Shown here in pieces: positions 34,880 through 46,592 of a stretch of 64,000 nucleotides of DNA. The DNA is from Monosporascus cannonballus (taxonomy: Eukaryota; Ascomycota; Sordariomycetes; Xylariales). The stretch is from the NCBI GenBank assembly GCA_004154925.1, contig QJNS01000269.1, positions 40,958 through 104,957 of the forward strand, written 5' to 3'. The number at the start of each line of letters is the position of its first letter. Position 1 is the stretch's first letter. A model generated the notes under the pieces. It saw only the letters and a program-made list of their open reading frames with translations. It ran no database searches and was not told the DNA's origin. The position numbers were made by a program, and so were the translations under genes.

Positions 34880-37525
34880 GTGATCAGGACCTTATTTTGG
34901 AGGTTGTGGCTACGCCTGTAGCGTAATAGTCGTAATTACAGCTATAGCTTTTGATCAAGAAATATCTGTCAGGAGTCCAATGTATCAGCTAAATTCCTTT
35001 AAGAGTAATATTTACAAAAATAACAATACCTCCAAAATAAGGCTTAATAACAAATTGTGATATTTTTGTTTTATTTACTATATTTTGATATAAATTTATA
35101 AAAATTATTATTATTAATTATTAATATCTATTATTTATAAAACTCTTAATATTTTAACATATATAATTTAATGCAAAATTAAAACTTTTATTTTATAATA
35201 TATTAATAATTATAATTAATATAAAATAAACATTATTATAATAAAAAATAGTTCAAAAGTTTAATTTATATATTATAACGTTTTATCCTCTTTAAATTAA
35301 TATAAGAGTAATATAATTTTATAAATTAAAATAATAATATATAAAGCTTAAAATCGTTTGTAATAAATTTCGAAACATACTTTGTTCTTAATTAACTAAA
35401 TACGGGTAATATATTTGAAAATTGAAAACAAATATTTTAAATTTTCGAATATTTAAATTTTTAAAATTAAATATGTATTTTTATCTGATATTCTTATTGG
35501 TTTTTTACCGATATAAACGTAATTAACTTATATGCCAATATTATATGTACGATTAATACTGTTACGAAACTTTTACGCCGTTAATTTATTTGCCTTATAT
35601 TAGGCGCCATATTTAATAAATAAGGCCATATTTTACGGAAATAATAAATCGATACGGTATATAATTTGTTTTTCGGAAAATTTAATATTTTTTTCGTTAT
35701 TAAAATAATTTTCGGAAAATCTTTAATTATTTAAAGTTTTTTTAATAACCGATTTAACTATTGTCCAAATTATATTATTAATTAAATTAACGGAAATATA
35801 ACGAATTTTTGTATAAAACCATTTATGTTTTATCTTTATTTTAATATCTATACATACGGAAAAAAATTACTTTAAAAATATTTAACTGTATAATTGCTAA
35901 ACGGCATAACCATATTAGTTTTGATTTTAAATAAATATCGAACGATTAATTCCAAATTATTGTATTAAATTTAATTTTCGCACGATAATATAATTTAATT
36001 ATTATTAATAAAATATATTTATTACTAAAATAAAAAACGTTCTAGTTTAAATATACTACTATCCGTAATTTGCGTTTTATTTTCCTTATTTAAATGTATT
36101 AATTTATATATATAATAACTATTAATAATATTATAAAAAGACTTACGAAATATAACGGTTTTCGATAAATCGGCGGCCTAATTAAATATAATTAAAAAGC
36201 GGAAATCCAATATTTTATTATTAATTATTTCGAAATCGATATTATTATTTTTCGTATATTTCAAAATTAACAGTTGCATTAAAAGGATTTAAATTTTTTT
36301 AATAGCTAATATATTCGGTTTATTAAGTAATATTTTTTACTTTAATTTAATGAATGCGTTTTATTATTAAAATTATTATTTATATTAATAATAAGGCGAA
36401 AATTATAGATATCCATAATTACTTAATTAGAACTATAATAAACCAAAGGTATTTATCGAAAGTTATAAAAAAGTTATTAAGTTTTATAATTCTGAAATAC
36501 CTGAAAATACTAAAAGCCTGCCCAGTATATAAGGTAGATAATTGCTATTAATTTTGAAAATTATCTTAATTATAATAATTAAAATTATAAATATATATAT
36601 ATATATAAATATCCGAATTATTATTATTATAAAACCATTATATTTTCCGTTTCGTATTATATAATTGTCATTTTTTCTTTAGATATATAATTACCCAATT
36701 TAAAAACTTAAACCAGTTAAAAATAAATGCTTTTATAAAATGTTAACCCTTATCCAAAATAATATAAAATACGTTGATTTCGAATAATAACTATTCTGGC
36801 GAATAGCAAAATTTAAGCCCTTTTGCAAATATTATAAATTTTTCGTATAATATATTATGGTATTTATATATAATGGGATCTTAATTAATAGAAATTAAAA
36901 ATTTCTGCTAATTTCCGCATATTAATAATTGTTTTCATATTTGTTTTTTTTAATACGTTAATTAATTAATTAATTTAAAAAGTTAAACTAATAAATAATT
37001 CGGCTTAAAATATTGCAAAAAAACTAATTACAAATAAAATTTTTAAACGTTATATTAATTTTTTATATTAATACTAGAAATGTAAGATACGCGTACGTAT
37101 ATTTTGTTTTAAGGTCGTAGCTCGGTAAAACTAAGAAAATTTGGATTTATCGTATTTTAAAAAGGAGAATAATAACGTAACAGGCTCGGGTTATAATTAT
37201 TATACGCGTTAAGGTTTAAAAATAACAAATAAATCCCAATTAAAACCAAAATAATATTAATAATAAGCTATAGTAAAAATAACGGTATATATATATATAT
37301 ATTTATAGAAAAATATTTTACTATTAAGTTATTACGAAATTTAGTTTTTTTAAAAAAAAAACCAATATACTAAACGAAACCGTTTTTACGCAATTACAAC
37401 TTAGGCCTCGTTAGCTCGTTACGGGAAATTGGGGTTTGATTGGTTAATATTTAGCGTTATGAAGCGGTACTTGAGTGACTTTAAAGAAATTAGTAAAACG
37501 AGCCAGGAAGGCCTGAGCTAGCTGA
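34880..37525 (+). pseudogene. RecQ-like helicase relic in repeat D, copy 2 (inverted)
   Basis: Reverse-complement homolog of copy 1 with coding sense on the plus strand. The Walker A region is near 35.7 kb. An open stretch at 36,354-36,551 (INNKAKIIDIHNYLIRTI, then NQRYLSKVIKKLLSF) matches copy 1 near 6.7-6.6 kb. Copy 2 is shorter: between ~36.56 and 37.29 kb it has ~0.7 kb where copy 1 has ~2 kb, so its C-terminal part is largely deleted. It lacks the solo LTR found in copy 1. No expressible frame remains. Confidence 0.7.
37400..37517. repeat. 118-bp inverted-repeat module, second copy
   Basis: Reverse-oriented counterpart of 4,200-4,317 with the same length and the same terminal inverted repeats (TTAGGCCTCGTTAGCTCG and CGAGCCAGGAAGGCCTGAG). 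Confidence 0.5.
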
Positions 37526-40500
37526 AGTAACGCGCCGACAGTATATAGAGAGCTTTCTAGCCACCGCTCTCTAAAGCTCAATTCTAGTTAGACAATTATC
37601 ACTTCTCACACTCTATGTTACCTTCTCTACCGATTAGCCTAACTGTCACAGTACTATAATAACATTTTTAAAAGCCGGTTATCCGTTTTTTAAATTACGT
37701 GTATATATCGTTATAAATAAAAATATATTTATATTTTTCTTAATTATCGCTTTATACGTTATATTTATTAATGCGAAACTTTAAACTTCAGTAATTTAAT
37801 AATAATAAATGTAATATATAAAGTACTATTTTAGTATTTAATTTAAAAGTTTTGTTTATTCGTTTTTATAAACATATTACGCTTTTAAAAATTTAATTTT
37901 AAACTCCACTTAATTTAAAAAAAGATTAACGTTATTTTTAGACGTAAAAAGTCTATTTTTATCGAAAATATCATGTTTTAAATTTTCTATATATGGAAAT
38001 AATATTAATAAAATCGTAAATTAATTATTTTATCATTATAGCTGTTTGACAAAAATAAATAATATTTATATTTAGTACGTTAATTAATAATTCTTTATAC
38101 TTTTTCGTATTTAATCTCGATAACGAATTCTTTTAATAGAAAATAAATTAAGAATAAAGTTTTAAACTATAATCTTTTCTATTCTATTACTAATGTTAAT
38201 AAGTTATAATAAACGATAAAGTTTATAATATATTATTTTAATTTTAATATAAATATTATTTTTAACTACTTAGCTAATTATTTTGAATAATGTTAAAAAT
38301 TTATATTTTTAAATAATGTTTAATAATTTAAAAGAATATTAATTATATAGCGAGTTTTTATAAAACTTTTTATCAAGTTGTGTTTATTTATTTTAAAAGA
38401 TACAATTTTGTAAAAATATATTGGTTTATTTTTATTTAATATTTTCAATAATTAAACGTTTTTTAAAAAAAGAGAGTTATTATAAAAATTCCAGAATTAT
38501 ATTAAAGGTTAAGAACTTAATTTGCTAAATATTGTAATTAATTATAAAGTTTTATTTTTACGAAATTGCAATATTTATAGGAAATAGACTTAGATTTAAG
38601 CTGTATTTTCGAACCTAAGCTAAATTTATGGAAAATTATTACGCGATATAATTTACACTATATATATTATACTCAGCATTTTCGAACTATAATATTTATA
38701 TATATTATTTAAACTTTTAACATTATTGTTTCATAATTTAAAAAAATGTCTTTAAACCTTTTTGATTTCTTACTGTAATATATTTAAGACCTGAATTATA
38801 ATAAAAACTCTATTTAAATATTACACCGTGTATTTAATCTTTTTGCAATTTTATAAAGCGGATACAGCTTTTATAATTAAAATATATAGTAAGAAATTAT
38901 TTGGTGTTATTAAAACGTTATTATTTTTTAAAAAGAGATTAATAATTATTATTAATCGTTTATCTTAAATCGAATATTTAAATTTTAAATTTTATAATAT
39001 TTTAAAATATTAAAATATTATATATTATATTTAACTTTTTATTAATTATTTTATGATAATAATTAAAAGGTAATTTAAAATATCGATTTTAGTTTAGTAT
39101 CAAATACTTTTATTATTAATATCTTGGTAATTGAATTTATAAGTTATTAAAAATCCTTGTTAAATCTTTTTCGATATATATTACGCTTATATTATATCGC
39201 TATATTACTAAAGCACAAAATCGGTAAAATAATCGCAATTATGACAATTATTCTAGTATTTACAATTATACATATATTAAGCCTATTAGTTATTCCTAAA
39301 CTATAATACCCTGCTTTATCATTAATATCTTGATTCCTAAGCCACTAGGGTCTCTATCGAGACTCGCGGTACAGTTGCTCGACCTTTAAGATCAACCTCG
39401 TACTGCCTTGTATATATCCAGAAAAACCTTGTAAGTAACGACTAATCTAAATATCGAACCCAGCTCTAGTATACGTTATCTATCGTTATGCGATCAATAT
39501 ATTACAGCTGTACTATACCGTTATATAATTAATGTAAAAGATCGATAAAATGATTGTAATTATAATAATTATCTTAATACATGTAGCTATATATAATAAA
39601 ACATATTTGGTATTTTTAAATTATAAAACTATAGTACTGGTAATTAGTTTTATTAATAATTTATCGTATTTTAATCTATTTTAATTAAATCGCGTATGTA
39701 ATTAATATATTATAAAATATATCGAATATTTATAATATTTAATTTATGAATAATAAATTATCTTTGAATATTATATTATTTATTTTATTATTGTTTAAAT
39801 TTAATTAAACAAATAATATTTTTAGATAAATATATAGATATGTAGTTATATATTAACGTTTTTAAAAATATAAAATATTAATACTAAATGTTATAAAGAT
39901 AACTTAAGATTTATAATATATATATACTATTTTTACACACTTTTATTTACAAACTAGTTTAATTTAATGAAAGCTATTTCGCAAATTAAATAATGTAATT
40001 TCTCTTTTCATTGATAGTTTTTAATTAATTTACAAAAACTATATAATATTTATTTTTAATAATTATATTATTTAGTTACTTATAGTTTATTACATATTTA
40101 GTAACGAGCTTTTCTTCTTAATCGATTAGGTTTTTCTTATTTTTAAACTTAAATGTTATAAATGTTACGTAAGTTTTAAAATCTTTAAAAATCTAAATAT
40201 ATTTTTTATAAAACTTTAAACTTTGTAAAATTTATAATAGTAATTTTAATAATAAGTATTTAATAATTTTATCAATTATATTATTATACCTTAAAACTTT
40301 TATATTTTTAAATATATTCTTAAATTTACTATATTTCGAAGAAATCGTAATAATTCATGTTGAAACCTGTATATTTTTTAATTTTATAATATATTTTTAA
40401 AAAAATTTAAAATTTTCTGTTACTAATATAAGAAATAGTACCACTTTTTAGTTAATCTGTAAACTACTAAAACCAAATTCAGATATTGTTTAAGATAGTA

Positions 40501-43380
40501 TCGTATTTTCAAATATTTATTACATGTTAAAAAAATATTTTGAATACATTTAAATTTATATTAAAAACCTTTCAAATTTTCGGAATAGTCGTCTATTTTT
40601 AAATCTAAAAACATTCTCGTTTATTATAAGTAATATAGATAACTTTATTTTATATTGTTTTAAAAAAAACTTATTTTATGTTATTATTATTAAAATTAAA
40701 CTCACTTCGCATTTTTAAATTCAGTATTGTTTTTAATAATTTATTCTTATATTATAAAAGGATTTCCATTTAATAACAGACTTTCTCCTTGCCTTGTTTA
40801 AGGTTTTATAAATATATGTTTTTAATATCTTAGTTTGCAGAGTTTTAAACGTTTTTAAATAAATATAATTTTTCTATAAAAAATCTGTTATTTTTTATCG
40901 TTTTAGAAATATCTTTAATATAATAAGTTTTTAAAAACTTATATCTTTTTTATTTAATTAATCTTCCCAACTAACTATTTTTTAAAATAAAATATTTTAT
41001 TTCATATTCCCTGAATTTTAGAATTAAAGTTATAAATTTTCGAAAAACATGTGTTTATAATTAAACGGTTATACTAAATATAATATATCGAAAATAATAC
41101 AAATCGTTTATGCTATAGCTTTTTGATTTTTTTTTAATTTGCGATATAAATAATATATTTTAATATGTTTTAATTATCGAAAAACTTTAGTGTATATTTA
41201 TATTCGTTTTTTAAATCTGTAAATGTTTCTTTTATCTTATTATCTTCGAAAATTAAATTTTTTAGCGTTTTGCTAAATTGAATAACAGTCGATATAATAA
41301 GCCGAAAAATGTAATAGAGTATATAAATTCTCTAAAGAATTTTTTAAAATATATAATATATTTAGCAAATTTATAAAATTCGAAAAGTAATTATTTATAA
41401 TTGTTAATATCTAGTCGAAATCAATCGTATTTGTTTTATAATTCGTGTTTTTACCTATTACAATAATAAAAACATTTTAATTTTATAGTTATTTTAAAAG
41501 CCGTTTTTTTAAAATAGTATTTATAAATTTTAATCTTAAAATCTTAACAAATAAAATAACTTTCGTACGTTGAGATACTATTTTAGATTTAGCTAGCGAT
41601 GATAGTAATAAATTCTAGTTAGAGAAAAAAATCAATTTAATACGTTTTTAGTTTTTGCTCTATTATCTTTTTTATTTAATCGTTTTTGCCTTATTTTTAA
41701 AGTTAGAGAACTTTTTCTTTTTTTTTATATTTTTATCGCCAAAACGTTATTCGTTTTTAAAATATCCTTTTTATTATAATTAAAAAGTTGAATATTAAAC
41801 TTATTTATGTTAAGCTTTTTTAAAACGGCATATGTTTTCTTTTAATATTTATCTTTGTTTTTTTAATTATTAAAATTTTCTTTATGTTTTATTTATTAAT
41901 TTCTTTTTTTTAAAACTTTCGATTAAAACTACGATAGTTAAAAATAATAACTGTATTAAGATAAACTATAAAGAAATTCATCTTAAGATTTATATATAAT
42001 TTATACTTAATTTAAAGCTTTATATCGGTAAATTAAAATTGAAATAACATATCTTTTAAGAAATTCGAAATTGTCGTTAAAGAATTTAACTTAATTAAAT
42101 GTTCGAATTTTAACCTAGTTTGGCTAACAAAAAAGAATTACTTAATTATATATTATTTTTAATATAAACCCTTTCAAAATATACGCATTCTTTAAAAAAC
42201 GCTAATATATATTAAAAATATTATTAATTATTTTCGAAAGTCAAGTATACTAGTTTTATAAATAGTTTTATACAATAAATTTCAATTAAAAAATATTTCC
42301 CGTAAGTATTTTTAAAATAATAATTTATTTTTAAGGATTTTCCGTTAAAAGTGTTATTAAAACTTAAGATATAATTTGTTCTATATTAAAAGACTTTTTT
42401 CATATTCATAAATTTTAAAAAATGATAACTTATAACTTTAACATTTTATATTTTGTACTAAGTAAAAAACAGTATTTTTATATAATTAGTTAGCATGAAA
42501 TTAAAAAAGTTAAGATCTTTTTATTGCTCGACGAATTTATTTTTTTAAAGTTCGAAATTCTATTATTTAAAGATATATAGTTTTTTATAAACCGAAACCT
42601 TTTTCTGTGTTTTTTTTACTTTATATTAGATTTCGTTTTAGCTGTTTTTCCTTAATTTTCTTTATTTTATACCTTTTAACGTTAAGAGTTTATTTAATTA
42701 AAATAAATTATGATTAAAAGATTTTTTAAAAATCGATAATTAATAATTTTTATTACATAATAGCGGGAATCGAATTTATTTTTTATTTTTAAAACGTCTT
42801 TCTAAAATATTATTTTCGTTAACTGTAACAAAATTTATACTTTATTAAATTTATAAATTATATATATATATTATTAATTAAATTTTTATTAAAATATAAC
42901 GTATTACTTACTTATCTATATCATCATATAAATAATATCCAAAATGAAATTTAATTTATAAATAATAATAAAGTAAAAAATAATTTAGTTATTTATTTAT
43001 TAAAAATATTAAGTATTTCCCGATTCCTGTTATAATAATCGAGTTTCTACCTATAAATAACTAGAAAAAGTCTCTACATCTTTGGATAAAAAAATAGAAT
43101 AATTATATGTCCATAAATATATGCACTTTATAATTAGTAATTTGTAATATATAAAGATATACCATCTTACTTACGTTATCTTATATAATTATTTCGCTAC
43201 CTTTTACAAATTCTTTGTAATTTTTAATAAAAAAAGTTCAGAAATTTTGATTAAATTAAATAAAAATACATTTAATTAAAAATTTAAATTAATATTTAAA
43301 AAAGGAATTAGGCACGTAATTATTTATAAGGAAAATTGGTTTCTTTTATATTTCTCCTTTTTTCAATACGTGTATTGTAA
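37526..43380. other. AT-rich decayed DNA, no gene seen
   Basis: A balanced stretch at 37,520-37,660 contains TATATAGAGAGC and may be part of an LTR or promoter of an unidentified element. From there to 43.38 kb the sequence is almost uniformly A/T with stops everywhere. At 39,180-39,600 two degraded copies of the 28.3-kb short repeat flank ~190 bp of more balanced sequence. I recognise no protein motif or LTR pair. Confidence 0.55.
39180..39600. repeat. Two degraded copies of the 28.3-kb short repeat flanking a balanced block
   Basis: 39,180-39,310 (CACAAAATCGGTAAAATAAT) and 39,500-39,600 (AAGATCGATAAAATGATTG) both follow the 28,330-28,440 sequence with RIP-like changes. Between them, ~39,310-39,500 is GC-richer and unrelated to the repeat. 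Confidence 0.45.
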
Positions 43381-44294
43381 ATCTATATGATTTATGTGAT
43401 CTGGTCTCAGATCACCTAATCACCTAGATCACGTAAAGGTCAAAAACCACTTGGCCGAAGTTTCGCCGTTGCGCATCCGCGCTTGGCTTTAAAGAGAGTC
43501 TCCTTGGGACGAGAACCCCTGTTCTTCGTAACAAATGGAAAAACCAGTTTCAGCAGGTTTACAAGTATCTTGCTGATTGACAAGGTTGGCACGAGCCACA
43601 AATATCCAGCTGCTGAAGCGTCCCGAACACTTCCTATAATTAATTCACCGATTGATACGTCCTAACAGCTCGCCACACGGTCACCCACGAGTGGTTGATA
43701 CGTGGTCAATCTCGTTCTACCGAAGAACCCCTACTACCCACCTGTAAGTAGAAAACTCTCTGTGGTTGGGTAGTTAATGCAAACCCTAGGTGGGAAGGGC
43801 TTGGTATCTGGCTGGTAATAGGGGGGAAATGGTAAGTTGTGGGGTGAATAATGGTTGGCTTCCACTAGAAGCGGATAGTCGCGAATTCTCTCGAGCTCCG
43901 GATTCTTTCTCACTCAGCGGACGTAACGACAGTTATGTAAAAGAGATTCTGTAAGATTTTGCCACTCTTCAGCAAGAGCAAATCTTGAACTAAACCCGAT
44001 GGGGAAAATGAAGCTATCGTATCTTGCATGGGATCCCGCTCTCTCTCCACGAAATCCGCAACAATGCTGATCACCAGTCGCATCGATACGCCCCTAGTGT
44101 GTGGGGCAAGGCAATCTCCAATATATCTAGCATGTCGCCTCGTGATATGACTAGTCGTTTTGATTGGCCGTAGCTGGATATCCCAATGCCCAAGGGTGTT
44201 CCTCATTGCTTCATTTAAACCTATAACTCATTTCATAATTGCAATATCAAAAGAAGAATCAGGTTACGAAGTTAGACTCCGGCATTGTTCAAGC
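43381..44294. other. Boundary region upstream of the hydrolase gene
   Basis: Composition switches from AT-rich to genic near 43,380, at a stretch of GATC-rich sequence (AGATCACCTAATCACCTAG). The rest is intergenic. A 60-codon plus frame (43,483-43,665) and a 98-codon minus frame (43,910-44,206) are not recognised and I do not call them genes. The hydrolase promoter lies here. Confidence 0.5.
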
Positions 44295-45089
44295 ATGTCA
44301 AGTTCTAAGCAAACTGAGGACTGTGCGTTCGTTGTCGTTCCCGGCTCTTTCTGCCAGATAACCTTTTTTGATACACTCGTCGCGCACCTACACGAGCAGG
44401 GCCACGATGCGAGGGCGGTAGAACTTCTCTCGGCCAACGACGGCACACGCCAACCCGCAGCAACCATGGAAGACGATGCAGCCCATATTAGGGACGCTAT
44501 CACCTCGATCCTCGACGATGAATCTAACCCGAGGAATGTGGTAGTCCTGGTGCACTCGTACGGCGGGGTCCCCGGATCCTCGGCTCTGAAGGGCCTCAGC
44601 AAAGCTGATCGGTCCGCGCGGGGCAAAGGCACGGCGGTCCTGGGGATCGTGTATATGGGCTCCTTTATCATACCCCTCGGCCAGTCCCTCAGAGATACCA
44701 TGGGCGATGCTATGCCGCCAGAGTACAGGGCCTCACAGCCGGGCCAGTACCTGCAACCCATCAGTGCGGAACTTGCACCGCTCATCTTCAACGACCTCGA
44801 ATCCCCAGAGGATGTTGCGAAGTACTACTCCATGATGACGCGACAGAGCTCGGATAGCTTCGACGGCAAGTTGTCGTACGAGGCGTGGAAGGATATCCCA
44901 AGCGTTCAAATGGTCCCGGAGAAAGATATTATCGTGCCTATACAGCTGCAGAATGCAATGTACGAGCAGGCCGTAGCTGCTGGTGGGAAGATCACCCAGG
45001 TTTTCCTGCAGGGCATTGGACATGCTCCCAACGTTAGAGTTACGAAACTCATTGCCGAGGAAATGGTTAAGTTAGCAGCAGGTCAGTGA
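44295..45089 (+). CDS. alpha/beta-hydrolase fold protein
   Basis: A 264-residue single-exon protein of the alpha/beta-hydrolase superfamily. It opens with FVVVPGSFCQITFFDTL, the first strand and oxyanion loop of small esterase-like members. The nucleophile elbow is VHSYGG with Ser88 after His87. The acid is probably Asp211 (EKDIIVP) and the catalytic base His243 (GIGHAPN), so the triad is complete. I chose the ATG at 44,295 because homology starts just after it; the frame is open upstream to 44,160 but those 45 residues look non-coding. No signal peptide or membrane segment, so probably cytosolic. Substrate cannot be told; relatives include salicylate-esterase-like and polyketide-tailoring hydrolases. 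It is the first intact gene beside the AT-rich block (~0.9 kb away), so it may be subject to heterochromatin silencing. Confidence 0.85.
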   Translation: MSSSKQTEDCAFVVVPGSFCQITFFDTLVAHLHEQGHDARAVELLSANDGTRQPAATMEDDAAHIRDAITSILDDESNPRNVVVLVHSYGGVPGSSALKGLSKADRSARGKGTAVLGIVYMGSFIIPLGQSLRDTMGDAMPPEYRASQPGQYLQPISAELAPLIFNDLESPEDVAKYYSMMTRQSSDSFDGKLSYEAWKDIPSVQMVPEKDIIVPIQLQNAMYEQAVAAGGKITQVFLQGIGHAPNVRVTKLIAEEMVKLAAGQ

Positions 45090-45272
45090 GACGACTCCTG
45101 ATATGAGTGGATGGATTAATGGGCTGAGGTGGCAAGCAAGACAATGAGTTTTTATTTAGGGGAACCCACGATGCACAATAACAATAGATATTTCGTATAA
45201 GTGAATTACTCATTTGCTAGGTATTACACCTGAGGATGCTTTTCCGACTCTGTCAAACTATGAAACATTTAC

Positions 45273-45689
45273 TTAATCCCCCTTATCCATACTTGTGGCT
45301 ATGACGTTAATCATAGCGGCACACGGAACCGTATTATTATGAAAGGTAAATAATGCGTCCTCTAAATAATACCGAAGTTGACGGGGTATAACGACAAGAT
45401 CTTTCGCATCGGTGCCCTGTACTCGCGGAGCCGGATCCTTAGCCGCACGGAGACGTGATGCCTGGACGAACATGGCGACCATAACTAAGTGGCCGGCCGC
45501 CATGGTGATGGTGCTGAAATGGCGGTGGCAGGGACGCAGATAGAAGGTATAGCGGCTTCTCGGTCTTTGGCGACAACTAGTCGGGCATTTCGACATCGCT
45601 AGGAAAGCGCTCAGAGAAAAGCAGTCCCGCGGAGGGAGAGCCACTTTGCGCTGCACCAAGCTGCAGTCCAAACAGCGTCGATCAGCCAA
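45273..45689 (-). CDS. Hypothetical small ORF, doubtful
   Basis: A 138-codon frame, convergent with the hydrolase gene. It has many Arg and Cys, a short hydrophobic stretch (AAGHLVMVAMFVQASRL) and no recognisable domain. It may be a chance frame; kept only because it is the longest one in this gap that is not a shadow of a known gene. Confidence 0.15.
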   Translation of the reverse strand: MADRRCLDCSLVQRKVALPPRDCFSLSAFLAMSKCPTSCRQRPRSRYTFYLRPCHRHFSTITMAAGHLVMVAMFVQASRLRAAKDPAPRVQGTDAKDLVVIPRQLRYYLEDALFTFHNNTVPCAAMINVIATSMDKGD

Positions 45690-46063
45690 CCATATTGTTT
45701 AGACCTCCCATGAATGACCAGACGGTGCCGAAGGTCTTGGTCGGAAGCCTGTAGTTAATGCAGTAAAAGATTGCCAGTTCGTGCTGGCGCTATCAGATGC
45801 TTATTTAAATCCCAAGACGATCGCAGATCCTTTGGGCGATCTCGCGTTCCACCGCGGCTGCCACCAACGGTAGTGAGATCCATTAGGGTTGAGGTCCAGG
45901 CTCCGGCGCCCGCATACATTCGCTGAAGCTCCGCATTAGAAGAAGGGCGGGCTTCCTGGCATTAAGGACCAGATGTACTGGCATGCAGATCGAACCCGGC
46001 AATACAGAGTAATCGCAAATTCTGGGTTCGAGGATGCCATGCATGGTCTGGACGGCGCGTTTG

Positions 46064-46120
46064 GTGGATACAGACCTGAGGTGGATATAGACCTGAGGTA
46101 GATACAGCCCTGAGGTGGAT
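46064..46120. repeat. 17-bp tandem repeat, about 3.4 units
   Basis: Units GTGGATACAGACCTGAG (46,064), GTGGATATAGACCTGAG (46,081) and GTAGATACAGCCCTGAG (46,098), then a partial unit. It lies ~0.5 kb upstream of the protease start. Confidence 0.8.
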
Positions 46121-46592
46121 AGAAATATCAAGATCGATCGTTATCGGCACAATTACGAACCTAGGAAGACGCCGCGGTGACGCTAACTTCCACCAATTAC
46201 GCTAACTACTTCGAAGCGACCCAGGCGATCCTACGCACGAAGTCCGAATCGATGCACGTCCCTTTCGGCTACCCACAGTTGGCTTGCGAGCCGAACGCAT
46301 CGGCACTTGGAACCCAAGGACGGAGTCCACCAACACCCCCGTCTCTACCACCAAAGGCTATGCTAGCCCTAAAATGGGGGGCCCCTCCGGACGGAGGTTC
46401 CTATTCAAGACCCCCTTTAATATTGGCTTGATACCCCAAAGAGAAAGCCAAGCCGATTTCTCGTATTAAAAAGCTGGGACTCTGATATGGTTCGACTTGA
46501 TACGGCTTGCCATTTCCTATATCAACAATGAGTTTCCAAGATGGATGTCCTAACTCTTATCAACGGTCGGTGTCCTTGTGCCGAACACAAAC

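Larger units (their letters stand above)
45090..46592. other. Intergenic region between hydrolase and protease
   Basis: About 1.5 kb with no supported gene. It holds an unrecognised minus-strand frame (45,273-45,689) and a short 17-bp tandem repeat (46,064-46,120). A GGGGGGCCCC stretch near 46,380 is notable only as low complexity. The protease promoter lies in the last few hundred bases. Confidence 0.5.

Noticed and set aside
1..43380. Giant Starship-type element
   Set aside because: No tyrosine-recombinase captain gene, no cargo genes and no paired ends were recognised in the block. The content is retroelements and helicase relics.
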